A model generated the notes under the pieces. The model made no database searches. It was not told the DNA's origin and saw nothing but the letters and a program-made list of their open reading frames with translations. Position numbers and translations under genes: made by a program. Shown in pieces: positions 48,498 through 57,674 of a stretch of 64,000 nucleotides of DNA (position 1 is its first letter; every line of letters begins with the position of its first letter). Source of the DNA: Pseudarthrobacter psychrotolerans. GTDB taxonomy: Bacteria; Actinomycetota; Actinomycetes; Actinomycetales; Micrococcaceae. Where the stretch lies: NCBI RefSeq assembly GCF_009911795.1, contig NZ_CP047898.1, positions 186,001-250,000 on the forward strand, in the 5' to 3' direction.

Positions 48498-49405
48498 TGG
48501 TGTGGGTGGCGGTTCTGTTGGCGGTGCTGGGGGCGTTTTGCCTTGCCTTCGGAGCGCAGAAGCAGGGGAGCGCCGTCAAAGCCGACACCGGCGGGCTGGC
48601 GCTGAGTTCAAACGGCTTCCTCCGCCTGCTCCGTAATCCGCGGTGGGTGCTGGGACTACTCCTGCTGTGCGTCGGGATGGGAATGAACGCGGTGGCGCTG
48701 GTCTCCGCGCCGCTGACGGTGGTGCAGCCGATCGGCGCAATTGCGCTGGTTATTACCACCGTGGTGAACGCCCGCGACCAGGACATCACCATCAACCGGG
48801 CCACCATGGTCTCCATTGCGGCCTGTGTGACCGGCTCCGCGCTTTTTGTCCTCCTCGCTGTCAACGTGACGCAGGAGAACCACCACGTGAGCCAGGACGA
48901 CGAACTCACCATTGTGCTGCTGCTGGCACTGGCCGTCAGCGTGTTCGGTACCCTGGCGGTCATGTTCCGGCACCGGATGAGCGCGTTTGTCTACATCCTC
49001 GGCGCCGGCGTACTGTTCGGCTTCGTCGCGGTACTGACACGTATCATCGGCAAGCACCTGCTGGATCCGAACGGGCTGGCACTGCTTAATGTCCAGTGGT
49101 ATTCGGTGGTGGCCATCGCGGCTGCCGGCGGCCTGGGTTCCTGGTTTGTGCAGAGCGCCTACTCGGGTGGCCCGCCGGACCTGGTCATCGCCGGGCTGAC
49201 GGTCATCGACCCGATTGTGGGGATCGCCATCGGCATCGTGATCCTGGGCGAGCTGCGCCCGGACGTCCACGCCGTGATGGCGATTGCCATGGCTACGGCT
49301 GCTTCCCTTGCTATCGTGGGGGTGATCGCCCTTTCCAGGCACCATCCCGAGGTCACCAAGCGCAGGAAAGATGCGCGGAAGGCGGCGGGCGGGGCGGCCC
49401 ACTAG
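48497..49405 (+). CDS. DMT-superfamily (NIPA/EamA-like) transporter
   Basis: A 302-residue protein with about nine hydrophobic segments. SSNGFLRLLRNPRWVLGLLL and VSAPLTVVQPIGAIALVITT, then AGLTVIDPIVGIAIGIVILG, ELRPDVH are the internally repeated DMT halves. The pattern recalls magnesium-transporter-like NIPA proteins. It starts with TGATG overlap behind the phosphatidyltransferase gene and is probably co-transcribed. Substrate unknown. Confidence 0.75.
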   Translation: MVWVAVLLAVLGAFCLAFGAQKQGSAVKADTGGLALSSNGFLRLLRNPRWVLGLLLLCVGMGMNAVALVSAPLTVVQPIGAIALVITTVVNARDQDITINRATMVSIAACVTGSALFVLLAVNVTQENHHVSQDDELTIVLLLALAVSVFGTLAVMFRHRMSAFVYILGAGVLFGFVAVLTRIIGKHLLDPNGLALLNVQWYSVVAIAAAGGLGSWFVQSAYSGGPPDLVIAGLTVIDPIVGIAIGIVILGELRPDVHAVMAIAMATAASLAIVGVIALSRHHPEVTKRRKDARKAAGGAAH

Positions 49406-49535
49406 TCTGTTTCCCCGACCAACCCACTTTTAGTACCAGCCGATTTTCACTAAGAGGCCCCGCGCTACCGTGCCGGCGGCCCACCGGTGCAGCCAGCGAC
49501 AGCTGCCCGCACCGTGACCTTCAGGAGCTCTCCAC

Positions 49536-50732
49536 GTGACAATGCCCTCTGACCAGCCTCCCCTGACTGTCCTGATTGCCGCGGATACGTATCCGCCCCA
49601 CATCAACGGGGCTGCCCAGTTCAGCTATCGGCTCGCGAAGGGCATGACAGGCCGCGGCCATAACGTGCATGTGCTTGCCTGCCGAGCGGATAATGGCGCG
49701 AGCTTCACGGAGTTCCGCTCCGAGGCCACCGTGCACCGCCTCCGGTCGCATGGAGTGTTCACGCACGAATACTTCCGCATCTGTTTCCCCTGGGAAATCA
49801 AGAAGGAGATCAGCCTCCTTTTCGATCGTGTGAACCCTGATGTGGTTCACATTCAGAGCCACTACATGATCGGCGAGCACGTCCTCTACGAAGCGGCGAA
49901 GCGGGGCATCAGGATCGTGGCCACCAACCACTTCATGCCGGAGAACCTGAACCCGTTCCTGCCGTTCCCGCAGTGGTTCAAGGACATCATCGGCAAGATC
50001 TCCTGGAAGGACATGGGCAAGGTCATGGGCCAGGCTGACGTAGTCACCACGCCCACACCCCTTGCCGCCAAGGCCATGCACCAGCACGCTTTCCTGCACA
50101 AGGTACTGCCTCTCTCCAACGGTATTGACTCTGCAGCCTATGAGCTGCAGCCCGGCGAAGTGATCGAACCGCATGCGAACCCAACAGTGGTGTTTGTGGG
50201 GCGCCTGGCCGAGGAAAAACACGTGGACGTGCTCATCAATGCTGTGTCCAAGACACCCGCGGTGCTCAACGTCCACCTGGAAATTGTGGGCGGCGGCGAA
50301 GTCCGCTCCGCCCTTGAAGCGCAGGCGGAACGGCTCGGACTGGGGGAGCGGGTGAAATTCCTGGGACTGGCCAGCGATGAAGACCTCCGGGAGGCCTACA
50401 TCAAGGCGGATCTGTTCTGCATGCCGGGGACCGCTGAGCTTCAGTCCCTGGTGACCCTTGAAGCCATGTCAGCCTCCACGCCCGTCCTGCTCGCGGATGC
50501 CATGGCACTGCCGCACCTGGTGCGCGACGGTGAGAACGGCTACCTGTTCACGCCCAACGACAGCGACGACCTCGCAGCCAAGATCACACGGATCCTCCAG
50601 TTGCCAGCCGGGGAACGGGCAGCAATGGGCCAGGCCAGCCGGCGGATGGTGGAACCTCACAGCATCGAGGGCACGCTGCAGACCTTCGAGGACCTCTACC
50701 GGGGTGCAAGCTACGACGACAAAGCGGTCTGA
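49536..50732 (+). CDS. family 4 glycosyltransferase
   Basis: A GT-B enzyme, 398 residues, probably transferring mannose or glucose to a lipid or polysaccharide. The acceptor side shows LIAADTYPPHINGAAQFSYR, then LAKGMTGRGHNVHVLA. The donor side has VVFVGRLAEEKHVDVLINAV, LEIVGGGEVRSALEAQ and the E-x7-E motif GTAELQSLVTLEAMSASTPV. GTG start with GGAG upstream. Close relatives in this lineage are annotated as PimB-like mannosyltransferases. The neighbouring CDP-alcohol gene fits a lipid-glycan role. Confidence 0.82.
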   Translation: MTMPSDQPPLTVLIAADTYPPHINGAAQFSYRLAKGMTGRGHNVHVLACRADNGASFTEFRSEATVHRLRSHGVFTHEYFRICFPWEIKKEISLLFDRVNPDVVHIQSHYMIGEHVLYEAAKRGIRIVATNHFMPENLNPFLPFPQWFKDIIGKISWKDMGKVMGQADVVTTPTPLAAKAMHQHAFLHKVLPLSNGIDSAAYELQPGEVIEPHANPTVVFVGRLAEEKHVDVLINAVSKTPAVLNVHLEIVGGGEVRSALEAQAERLGLGERVKFLGLASDEDLREAYIKADLFCMPGTAELQSLVTLEAMSASTPVLLADAMALPHLVRDGENGYLFTPNDSDDLAAKITRILQLPAGERAAMGQASRRMVEPHSIEGTLQTFEDLYRGASYDDKAV

Positions 50733-50864
50733 CAGGGGCCAGCTCTCCAGTCTGGCCAGGGCGCGGCGTCCTGACTGCGTGGTCCTGATGCCCGCCACTG
50801 TTTGCTAGAGTGTTTTTGCCCTGCTGAAGCCGAAGTCCTCCACGGACAACGCTGGCAAGGGCGG

Positions 50865-50938
50865 GGGGCTATAGCTCAGCTGGTTAGAGCGCGGGACTCA
50901 TAATCCTAAGGTCCTCGGTTCAAGTCCGAGTAGCCCTA
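50865..50938 (+). tRNA. tRNA with CAT anticodon (elongator tRNA-Met or tRNA-Ile2)
   Basis: Acceptor GGGGCTA / TAGCCCT, D stem GCTC/GAGC, anticodon loop CTCATAA, T arm CTCGG-TTCAAGT-CCGAG, discriminator A. The anticodon stem is weak (C-A and G-U at its top), and the three G-C pairs of initiator tRNA are absent, so it is not fMet. Whether the C is lysidine-modified (Ile2) cannot be seen. Confidence 0.85.
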
Positions 50939-50959
50939 CCCAAGCACCAGACCACCGGG

Positions 50960-51003
50960 AAACCGCGGTCGACGAACGAATCGTCGGCCGCGGTTTCTTT
51001 TGT
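50960..51003 (+). terminator. terminator behind the CAT tRNA
   Basis: AAACCGCGGTCGACGA pairs with TCGTCGGCCGCGGTTT (one mismatch) around ACGAA, with CTTTTGTTTT following. Strong, with a T-rich tail. Confidence 0.85.
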
Positions 51004-51114
51004 TTTCCCGCAATCTGCGGTATGTTACTCACCAGTAACTTACCGCTTCCGCTGAGTCCGGCCCGCCCTGCCCTGGCTGGCCCGTCCGCGCTGCTGATCT
51101 TTGCGAGGGAACCA

Positions 51115-52305
51115 ATGTCCAAAGCCTCTGTTGACATCAACAACCTTCCGTACGCCGACGGCGACTTCTTCGCCTTCGAGCAGCTTCTCACCGCCAAGGA
51201 GCAGGACCGGCTGGCCGAGATCCGGGGTTTCCTTGCCCGCGAAGTCCGGCCGATTGCCGTGGACTGCTGGAACCGGGGCGAGTTCCCCATGGAACTCATT
51301 CCCAAGCTGGCCGAAATCGACCTGGTCAGCCCCGTGCGGCGCCAGGGCTACTCGAACCTGTTTGCCGGCCTGGTCCACGCCGAGGCCACGCGCGCCGATA
51401 CCTCCATCGCCACCTTCATGGGGGTCCACGACGGACTCTTCACCGGCTCCATCGAAGCCCTTGCCTCGCAGGAACAGCAGGAGGCCTGGCTCCCGGACAT
51501 CTATTCGCTGAAGAAGATCGGCGCGTTCGGGCTCACCGAACCACTGGGCGGTTCCGACGTCGCGGGCGGCACGCGCACCACGGCACAGCGCGACGGCGAC
51601 AGCTGGATCCTCAGCGGCGCCAAGCGCTGGATCGGCAACGCGACGTTCTCGGATTGGGTGGTCATCTACGCCCGGGACCTCGCCGATAACCAGGTCAAGG
51701 GCTTCCTCGTGGATACGGCGCTGCCCGGATTCAGTGCCACCAAGATTGAAAACAAGGTCTCCCTCCGGACCGTCCAGAATGCAGACATCGTCCTGGCGAA
51801 CGTGGTGGTTCCGGACTTCTTCAAGCTGGCAGGTGCCAACACCTTCCGCGACACCAACAAGGTCCTGAAGGTCACACGGCTGTCCGTCGGTTGGCAGGCA
51901 GTCGGCCAGCAGTTGGCGGCGTTTGACGTGGCCCGCCGCTACGCCGTGGAACGCCACCAGTTCGGCCGTCCGCTGGCGTCGTTCCAGCTCGTCCAAAGCC
52001 AGCTGGTGCAGATCCTCGGGAACGCCGTCAGCTCCATGGGCATGATGGTCCGGCTTTCCCAGCTCGAGGACGCCGGCCAGGCCAAGGACGAACAGTCCGC
52101 CCTGGCCAAGGCATTCACCACTGCCCGGATGCGCGAGAGCGTGGCGATCGGCCGCAGCCTCCTGGGCGGCAACGGCATCGTGACGGACTTCGAGATGGCC
52201 AAGATCTTTGCAGACGCTGAAGCCATCTACTCCTATGAGGGAACCCATGAGATCAACACCCTCGTGACCGGCCGCGCCATCACCGGGATCTCCGCCATCG
52301 TCTAG
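51115..52305 (+). CDS. acyl-CoA dehydrogenase, glutaryl-CoA dehydrogenase-like
   Basis: A flavoenzyme oxidising acyl-CoA esters, 396 residues. Landmarks: IGAFGLTEPLGGSDVAGGTR (FAD/substrate loop), DSWILSGAKRWIGNATFSDW, RYAVERHQFGRPLASFQLVQ, and YSYEGTHEINTLVTGRAITG with the catalytic Glu of Y-E-G-T. ATG 51115 was chosen because GAGGGA precedes it; the earlier frame overlaps the tRNA terminator region. The middle resembles glutaryl-CoA dehydrogenases more than MCAD. No beta-oxidation partner is adjacent. Confidence 0.85.
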   Translation: MSKASVDINNLPYADGDFFAFEQLLTAKEQDRLAEIRGFLAREVRPIAVDCWNRGEFPMELIPKLAEIDLVSPVRRQGYSNLFAGLVHAEATRADTSIATFMGVHDGLFTGSIEALASQEQQEAWLPDIYSLKKIGAFGLTEPLGGSDVAGGTRTTAQRDGDSWILSGAKRWIGNATFSDWVVIYARDLADNQVKGFLVDTALPGFSATKIENKVSLRTVQNADIVLANVVVPDFFKLAGANTFRDTNKVLKVTRLSVGWQAVGQQLAAFDVARRYAVERHQFGRPLASFQLVQSQLVQILGNAVSSMGMMVRLSQLEDAGQAKDEQSALAKAFTTARMRESVAIGRSLLGGNGIVTDFEMAKIFADAEAIYSYEGTHEINTLVTGRAITGISAIV

Positions 52306-52341
52306 AAGCGTTGGCTGTCAGCGGTCAGCCGTCGTCCCACC

Positions 52342-52839
52342 TCAGCCGTCGTCCAGCCGCAGGGGCAACAGGATGGATGGACGGAGGTCCGTGACAAATT
52401 CGAGCGGATTGACGTACACGTCCCCGCGCCTGACGCCCCAGTGGACGCAGGCATTGGCGGCGCAGTGACCGGGTTGAAGCGTTCCGATGGTGTCGCCCTT
52501 CGCCACCAGGGTTCCGACCGTAAGAGTGCTTTCGACTGGCTCAAAACTGCTCCGGAGGCCGCCCCCGTGATCGATCGTGATCACGGGGCGGTCCACCACC
52601 ACTCCCACAAAACTGACGGTGCCGGACTCCGGCGAGGTGACCGGTACGCCGTCGTGCGTTGCCTCAAGGTCCACGCCCCGGTGCCCGCTCATCCACGGCT
52701 TGTCCGGCGGGTCAAAGGCGCGCAGCACCGCGGGCCTGGGGGAGAGCGGCCACTCCCAGGAAGCGTGCGGCGCTGTATCCGCTGGAGCCGCCACGGCCGG
52801 AAGCAGAAGCACGGCGGCGAGGACAAGCGTTGCTTTCAT
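52342..52839 (-). CDS. secreted M23 (LytM-like) peptidase-fold protein with altered motif
   Basis: A 165-residue secreted protein. The signal peptide MKATLVLAAVLLLPAVAAPA was reached from ATG 52839. The LytM core has H-x3-D in MSGHRGVDLEATHDGVPVTS and GVVVDRPVITIDHGGGLRSS, then VAKGDTIGTL. The usual H-x-H near the end reads ACVHWGVRRGDVYVNP, so the first His is Cys while the metal-binding His stays. It may be an inactive or modified cell-wall hydrolase or regulator. It lies divergent from rpsB. Confidence 0.75.
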   Translation of the reverse strand: MKATLVLAAVLLLPAVAAPADTAPHASWEWPLSPRPAVLRAFDPPDKPWMSGHRGVDLEATHDGVPVTSPESGTVSFVGVVVDRPVITIDHGGGLRSSFEPVESTLTVGTLVAKGDTIGTLQPGHCAANACVHWGVRRGDVYVNPLEFVTDLRPSILLPLRLDDG

Positions 52840-53242
52840 GAACCCAGCTTTCCGTGCCGGATCCCTCATGGGCAGTGCGCACGTTGGCCATGTGGAAAAC
52901 GCCCGCCGAGGTCCCCGGGTAGTCCGGCGATTATTGGCTCCTGTAGTACACTTGGTGGAGCAGTTTGCTGTGCCCTCAACGCTTGCGTCAGCACGCCTCA
53001 TTCAGGAATGCGGGGGAGCAGTAGCTGACTACGCGTATCCAGCCCTCCAATTCTGAAGCCCCGGCTTTGTATGAGGAGGATTGTGTCTCTTGCGGTCAGG
53101 GCCTCGCGGTCCTGATGAGAGTCGCAATGGATGCCAGGAGCACGGCCCGCCTTGGGCCACGCTAAATAACCGTCAACTATTGGCAGGGTAAGAGAGCCTG
53201 AAAAGGCTCTCTCATGAATGACCTGCCGGAAGGAGCGCCGGC
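52840..53242 (+). promoter_or_regulatory. rpsB upstream region
   Basis: A 400-bp spacer between the divergent M23 gene and rpsB without a supported coding frame. It should hold promoters in both directions and the rpsB leader, whose most obvious structure is the hairpin at 53191-53212. I could not fix -10/-35 boxes with confidence. Confidence 0.5.
53191..53212 (+). promoter_or_regulatory. hairpin in the rpsB 5' leader
   Basis: An 8-bp perfect stem AGAGAGCC / GGCTCTCT with loop TGAAAA ends 30 bp before the rpsB start and is separated from the GGAAGGAG site. Position fits an autoregulatory S2-binding leader, as known for rpsB-tsf in other bacteria. The match here is by place, not by consensus. 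Confidence 0.45.
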
Positions 53243-54145
53243 ATGCCCGTCGTAACTATGCGCCAGCTGCTTGACAGCGGCGTCCACTTTGGACACCAGA
53301 CCCGCCGTTGGAACCCGAAGATGAAGCGATTCATCTTCACGGAGCGCAACGGCATCTACATCATTGACCTTCAGCAGTCGCTGTCCTACATCGACCGCGC
53401 CTTCGAGTTCGTAAAGGCCACCGTTGCACACGGCGGCACCGTACTCTTCGTCGGCACCAAGAAGCAGGCCCAGGAATCCATTGCTGAGCAGGCTACCCGC
53501 GTTGGCCAGCCGTACGTGAACCAGCGCTGGCTCGGCGGTATGCTGACCAACTTCCAGACCGTTTCCAAGCGCATCCAGCGCATGAAGGAACTGGAAGAGA
53601 TCGACTTCGACGACGTCGCCGGTTCCGCGTACACCAAGAAGGAACTGCTGCTCCTTCGCCGTGAACTCACCAAGCTGGAAACCAACCTCGGCGGTATCCG
53701 CAACCTGACCAAGGCACCTTCCGTGCTCTGGATCGTGGACACCAAGAAGGAACACCTGGCCGTTGACGAAGCCAAGAAGCTGAACATCCCGGTTGTGGCC
53801 ATCCTGGACACCAACTGCGATCCTGACGAAGTCGACTTCCCGATCCCGGGCAACGACGACGCCATCCGCTCCGTGAACCTGCTGACCCGCGTTGTCGCCG
53901 ACGCCGTTGCCGAGGGCCTGATCGCCCGCCACAACCGCGCCACGGGCACCACGGAAGCTCCGGAAGAGCCGCTGGCTGAGTGGGAGCGCGAACTCCTCGA
54001 AGGCAGCAAAACTGAAGAAGCTCCCGCCGCTGAGGCTGCTCCGGCTGCAGAAGAAGCTGCCGCTCCGGCAGTAGAAGAAGCTGCTCCGGCTGCCGAGGAA
54101 GCTCCGGCTGCTGCCGAGGCTCCCGCCGCAGACGCTGACAAGTAA
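53243..54145 (+). CDS. rpsB: 30S ribosomal protein S2
   Basis: S2 joins the 30S subunit late in assembly and helps recruit S1-type function. [20 protein letters not shown], then [20 protein letters not shown] and [20 protein letters not shown] are invariant S2 blocks. GGAAGGAG lies upstream of the ATG. The 300-residue protein carries the Ala/Glu/Pro-rich C-terminal tail (about 45 residues) usual in actinobacteria. First gene of the translation/lipid cluster, followed by tsf. Confidence 0.98.
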   Translation: MPVVTMRQLLDSGVHFGHQTRRWNPKMKRFIFTERNGIYIIDLQQSLSYIDRAFEFVKATVAHGGTVLFVGTKKQAQESIAEQATRVGQPYVNQRWLGGMLTNFQTVSKRIQRMKELEEIDFDDVAGSAYTKKELLLLRRELTKLETNLGGIRNLTKAPSVLWIVDTKKEHLAVDEAKKLNIPVVAILDTNCDPDEVDFPIPGNDDAIRSVNLLTRVVADAVAEGLIARHNRATGTTEAPEEPLAEWERELLEGSKTEEAPAAEAAPAAEEAAAPAVEEAAPAAEEAPAAAEAPAADADK

Positions 54146-54190
54146 AAAGTAAATCCGGATTCTCCGGCGCTGCCCGCAGCGCCGAAGCAC

Positions 54191-54233
54191 CTGACAGGAT
54201 GGCGGCTCACACGGTGAGCCGCTGTCCTGTCAG
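54191..54233 (+). terminator. long hairpin between rpsB and tsf
   Basis: CTGACAGGA and GCGGCTCAC pair with GTGAGCCGC and TCCTGTCAG, with TG/TG between the two arms. No T tract, so it is more likely an attenuator or RNA-stability structure setting the rpsB:tsf ratio than a full terminator. Confidence 0.55.
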
Positions 54234-54272
54234 TCCGTACACCACATACATTTTCTAGACAGAGGGGTTCCC

Positions 54273-55109
54273 ATGGCGAACTACACTGCCGCCGATATCA
54301 AGGCTCTGCGCGAGCGCACCGGCGCCGGCATGATGGATGTCAAGAAGGCTCTTGACGAAGCCAACGGTGACGCCGAAAAGGCCATCGAGATCATCCGCAT
54401 CAAGGGCCTCAAGGGCGCTACCAAGCGCGAAGGCCGCTCCACCGCTGAAGGCCTGGTGGCCGCTAAGGTCAGCAACGGCGTCGGCATCATGATCGAGGTC
54501 AACTGCGAGACCGACTTCGTCGCCAAGGCTGACAAGTTCATCCAGCTGGCTGACAAGGTCCTGGCCGTGGCTGTCGAGTCCGGCGCTGCCGACCTCGACA
54601 CCCTCCTGGCCATCGAGGTTGACGGCAAGCCGCTGTCCGAGGTTGTCGTCGAAGAGGGCGCAATCCTCGGCGAGAAGGTTGTTGTCCGCAAGCTCTCCCG
54701 CATTGTGGGCGGCACCGTTGACGCTTACCTGCACAAGACGTCCAAGGATCTCCCGGCCCAGGTCGGCGTCCTGTTCGCTGTTGACGGTGAAGGCGAAGCC
54801 GCTGCCACCGCCGCACACGACATCGCAGTGCACATCGCAGCGATGTCCCCGAACTACCTGACCCGTGAAGACGTTCCGTCCGACCTGGTCGAGTCCGAGC
54901 GTCGCATCGCCGAAGAGACCGCCAAGGCTGAAGGCAAGCCCGAGGCTGCAATGACCAAGATTGTGGAAGGCCGCGTTACGGGCTTCTTCAAGGGTGAGGT
55001 CCTGGTTGACCAGGCTTTCGCCAAGGACGCCAAGAAGTCTGTGGCGCAGGTCCTCGAAGAGGCCGGCGTTAAGGGCACGTCCTTCGCACGTTTCCGCGTC
55101 GGCTCCTAG
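54273..55109 (+). CDS. tsf: elongation factor Ts
   Basis: Guanine-nucleotide exchange factor for EF-Tu. YTAADIKALRERTGAGMMDV, then KKALDEANGDAEKAIEIIR is the UBA-like N-terminus. NCETDFVAKADKF carries the TDFVA motif that pushes on EF-Tu helix B. 278 residues, normal length. Follows rpsB after a hairpin-containing spacer and ends at a terminator. Confidence 0.98.
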   Translation: MANYTAADIKALRERTGAGMMDVKKALDEANGDAEKAIEIIRIKGLKGATKREGRSTAEGLVAAKVSNGVGIMIEVNCETDFVAKADKFIQLADKVLAVAVESGAADLDTLLAIEVDGKPLSEVVVEEGAILGEKVVVRKLSRIVGGTVDAYLHKTSKDLPAQVGVLFAVDGEGEAAATAAHDIAVHIAAMSPNYLTREDVPSDLVESERRIAEETAKAEGKPEAAMTKIVEGRVTGFFKGEVLVDQAFAKDAKKSVAQVLEEAGVKGTSFARFRVGS

Positions 55110-55117
55110 TCGAATCC

Positions 55118-55154
55118 GCAAAGGGGTGGCCACTTCGGTGGCCGCCCCTTTTGC
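55118..55154 (+). terminator. terminator behind tsf
   Basis: A near-perfect 16-bp stem GCAAAGGGGTGGCCAC / GTGGCCGCCCCTTTTGC closes a UUCG loop, with a T run in its descending arm. It ends the rpsB-tsf unit. Confidence 0.85.
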
Positions 55155-55236
55155 ATGCACCGGCTAAACGTCCGATGAGACCTTTGGCCACCCGGCACGA
55201 TAACCTTTTTCAGAGTTCACCAACGGGAAGGCACCC

Positions 55237-55974
55237 ATGGAAGCCGTCAATTCTTCAAGCCAGCCAGAGAAAAGCAGGCGCCGCGTCCTCCTGAAGTTGT
55301 CCGGCGAGGTCTTCGGCGGCGGCAAGCTGGGCGTTGATCCCGACACCGTCCGCGGCGTGGCCAAGCAGATCGCTGCCGCGGTCCCCGACGTCGAGGTCGC
55401 AATCGTCGTCGGCGGAGGCAACTTCTTCCGCGGGGCCGAACTGTCCCAGAGCGGCATGGACCGCTCGCGTGCGGACTACATGGGCATGCTCGGCACCGTC
55501 ATGAACTGCCTGGCGCTGCAGGACTTCCTGGAGCAGGCCGGCGTGGAAACCCGCGTGCAGAGCGCCATCACCATGGGCCAGGTCGCCGAGGCGTACATTC
55601 CCCGCCGTGCCATCCGCCACATGGAAAAGGGCCGTGTGGTCATCTTCGGCGCCGGTGCCGGCCTGCCGTACTTCTCCACCGACACCGTGGCCGCCCAGCG
55701 CGCCCTTGAGGTCCACGCGGACGTCGTCCTGATGGCCAAGAGCGGCGTGGACGCCGTCTACACCGCGGATCCGAAGAAGGACCCCGCTGCCGAGAAGCTG
55801 GACACCCTGAGCTACGACGACGCCTTGCGCCGCGACATCAGGGTCATGGACCAGACGGCGATGACCATGTGCAAAGACAACAACCTGTCCATGGTGGTTT
55901 TCGGGATGGAAGGCGAAGGCAACGTCACCCGCGCCATCCTGGGCGAAAAGCTCGGTACCCTGGTGACCCCGTAG
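55237..55974 (+). CDS. pyrH: UMP kinase
   Basis: Phosphorylates UMP to UDP in pyrimidine synthesis. [20 protein letters not shown], then [20 protein letters not shown] and [14 protein letters not shown] [14 protein letters not shown] place it in the amino-acid-kinase-fold UMP kinases. 245 residues. Start at 55237 follows GGGAAGGC. In the conserved order tsf-pyrH-frr. Confidence 0.97.
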   Translation: MEAVNSSSQPEKSRRRVLLKLSGEVFGGGKLGVDPDTVRGVAKQIAAAVPDVEVAIVVGGGNFFRGAELSQSGMDRSRADYMGMLGTVMNCLALQDFLEQAGVETRVQSAITMGQVAEAYIPRRAIRHMEKGRVVIFGAGAGLPYFSTDTVAAQRALEVHADVVLMAKSGVDAVYTADPKKDPAAEKLDTLSYDDALRRDIRVMDQTAMTMCKDNNLSMVVFGMEGEGNVTRAILGEKLGTLVTP

Positions 55975-56100
55975 CTCCAGCTAGGATGATCTGAGCACCG
56001 TTCCATGCCCGCGGCCGGGCAGCAATGGAACATGGAAACACTGAACCAAGATTGTGCAGGGAGCCGGTATCCGGACTGCACTGATTTCTGAGGAGAGACC

Positions 56101-56658
56101 GTGATCGAAGAAACCTTGCTCGAAGCCGAAGAGAAGATGGACAAGGCAGTTGAGGTAGCCAAGGAAGACTTCGCCTCGATCCGCACCGGGCGGGCAAACC
56201 CGGGCCTTTACAACAAGGTCCTGGTGGACTACTACGGTTCGCCCACGCCGCTGCAGCAGCTCGCTTCCTTTGCCATTCCCGACGCGCGCACCATCCTCAT
56301 CACGCCGTTCGATAAGACCGCGCTTCGGGACATCGAGCGGGCCCTGAGCGACTCCGAGGTGGGCGCCAACCCCTCCAATGACGGCAACGTCATCAGGATC
56401 ACCATCCCGGACCTTACCCAGGAACGCCGCAAGGAATACGTCAAGATCGTCAAGACCAAGGGCGAGGACGCGAAGATCTCCATCCGCAACATCCGGCGGA
56501 AGGCCAAGGAAACACTGGACAAGCTCGTCAAGGACGGCGAAGCCGGCGAGGACGAAGGCAGCCGCGCCGAAAAGGAACTGGATGCCCTGACCAAATCGCA
56601 TGTGGACGGCATCGACGAGCTGCTCAAGCGCAAGGAAACAGAGCTGCTCGAAGTCTGA
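56101..56658 (+). CDS. frr: ribosome recycling factor
   Basis: Splits post-termination ribosomes with [23 protein letters not shown], then [20 protein letters not shown] is the family N-terminus and [20 protein letters not shown] lies in the hinge/helical domain. 185 residues; GTG start at 56101 with GAGGAGAG upstream. Its stop overlaps the cdsA start. Confidence 0.97.
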   Translation: MIEETLLEAEEKMDKAVEVAKEDFASIRTGRANPGLYNKVLVDYYGSPTPLQQLASFAIPDARTILITPFDKTALRDIERALSDSEVGANPSNDGNVIRITIPDLTQERRKEYVKIVKTKGEDAKISIRNIRRKAKETLDKLVKDGEAGEDEGSRAEKELDALTKSHVDGIDELLKRKETELLEV

Positions 56659-57581
56659 TGAGCCAGGCAGATCAGGCCCCCGTACCAAGGGCGCGCACCA
56701 GGGGGAAGCAGTTGCGGAGCAATCCGACGCCCAAGGCCGGCCGGAATCTTCCGGCAGCCATTGTGGTGGGCCTGGCCATGCTGATCGGCGTGCTCGGCGG
56801 CTTGGTCTTCCTCCCGCTCGGATTCGTCGCTGTCACAACAGGGTTCGCGGTCTTCGGCGTCTGGGAGATCTTCCGCGCCCTGGAGGCGAACGGGACCAGG
56901 ATGCCAATCGTCCCGGTCATGGTGGGCACAGTCGCCATGCCGTTCGCGGCCTATTTTGGCGGTCTTGAGAGCCTGCTGTTCGCCATGCTCTTGAGTTGCG
57001 TTGCAGTTCTCCTGTGGCGTTCGGTGGAGAGCCCCGCAGGATCTGCGAACAGCATCTTTGCCGGCGTGTTCACCCTGGGGTGGGTGCCGTTCTTCATCAG
57101 CTTCGCTGCCTTGCCGCTGCACGCGGTCGGTGTCGCCACCCCGGTGGGTCTCTGGCCTGGCGGGACCGTGCCGCCCGGGGCCTGGCAGGTGGCCGTTATG
57201 CTCCTGCTGGTGGTTTCTAACGACACGTTCGGTTATCTCGTGGGCGCGTCGCTGGGCAAACACCCCATGGCCCCGAAAATCAGCCCCAAGAAATCCTGGG
57301 AAGGCTTCGCCGGGTCCATTGCCGGGGCCATGCTGATCGGCATCCTCGCCAGCATTTTCCTGTTGGACAAACCCTGGTGGGTGGGCGTGATCCTCGCGGT
57401 TGGTGTCGTCGCGGCGTCCACCGCAGGAGACCTGGCCGAGTCGATGGTCAAGCGGGAACTGGGAATCAAGGACATGAGCAGCATCCTGCCCGGACACGGG
57501 GGCGTCATGGACCGACTGGACTCTATCGTCTTCGCCTGTCCCGTGGCATTTGTGCTGTTCGCACTGGTTGCGGGCACCTGA
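56658..57581 (+). CDS. cdsA: phosphatidate cytidylyltransferase
   Basis: Makes CDP-diacylglycerol, the precursor for CDP-alcohol phosphatidyltransferases such as the one at 47874. The membrane protein (307 residues, about eight helices) ends with the signature SMVKRELGIKDMSSILPGHG, then GVMDRLDS. NDTFGYLVGASLGKHPMAPK, then ISPKKSWEG is also diagnostic. Starts on the A that ends the frr stop, so it is coupled. Confidence 0.95.
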   Translation: MSQADQAPVPRARTRGKQLRSNPTPKAGRNLPAAIVVGLAMLIGVLGGLVFLPLGFVAVTTGFAVFGVWEIFRALEANGTRMPIVPVMVGTVAMPFAAYFGGLESLLFAMLLSCVAVLLWRSVESPAGSANSIFAGVFTLGWVPFFISFAALPLHAVGVATPVGLWPGGTVPPGAWQVAVMLLLVVSNDTFGYLVGASLGKHPMAPKISPKKSWEGFAGSIAGAMLIGILASIFLLDKPWWVGVILAVGVVAASTAGDLAESMVKRELGIKDMSSILPGHGGVMDRLDSIVFACPVAFVLFALVAGT

Positions 57582-57674
57582 CGCGGCCTTAACGGACCAC
57601 CTCGCCGGACCACCGGCAGCGCCAATAGACTGGTGCGTAACCTGACCCAGCTGAAGAGCAACAAAGGAACAACA

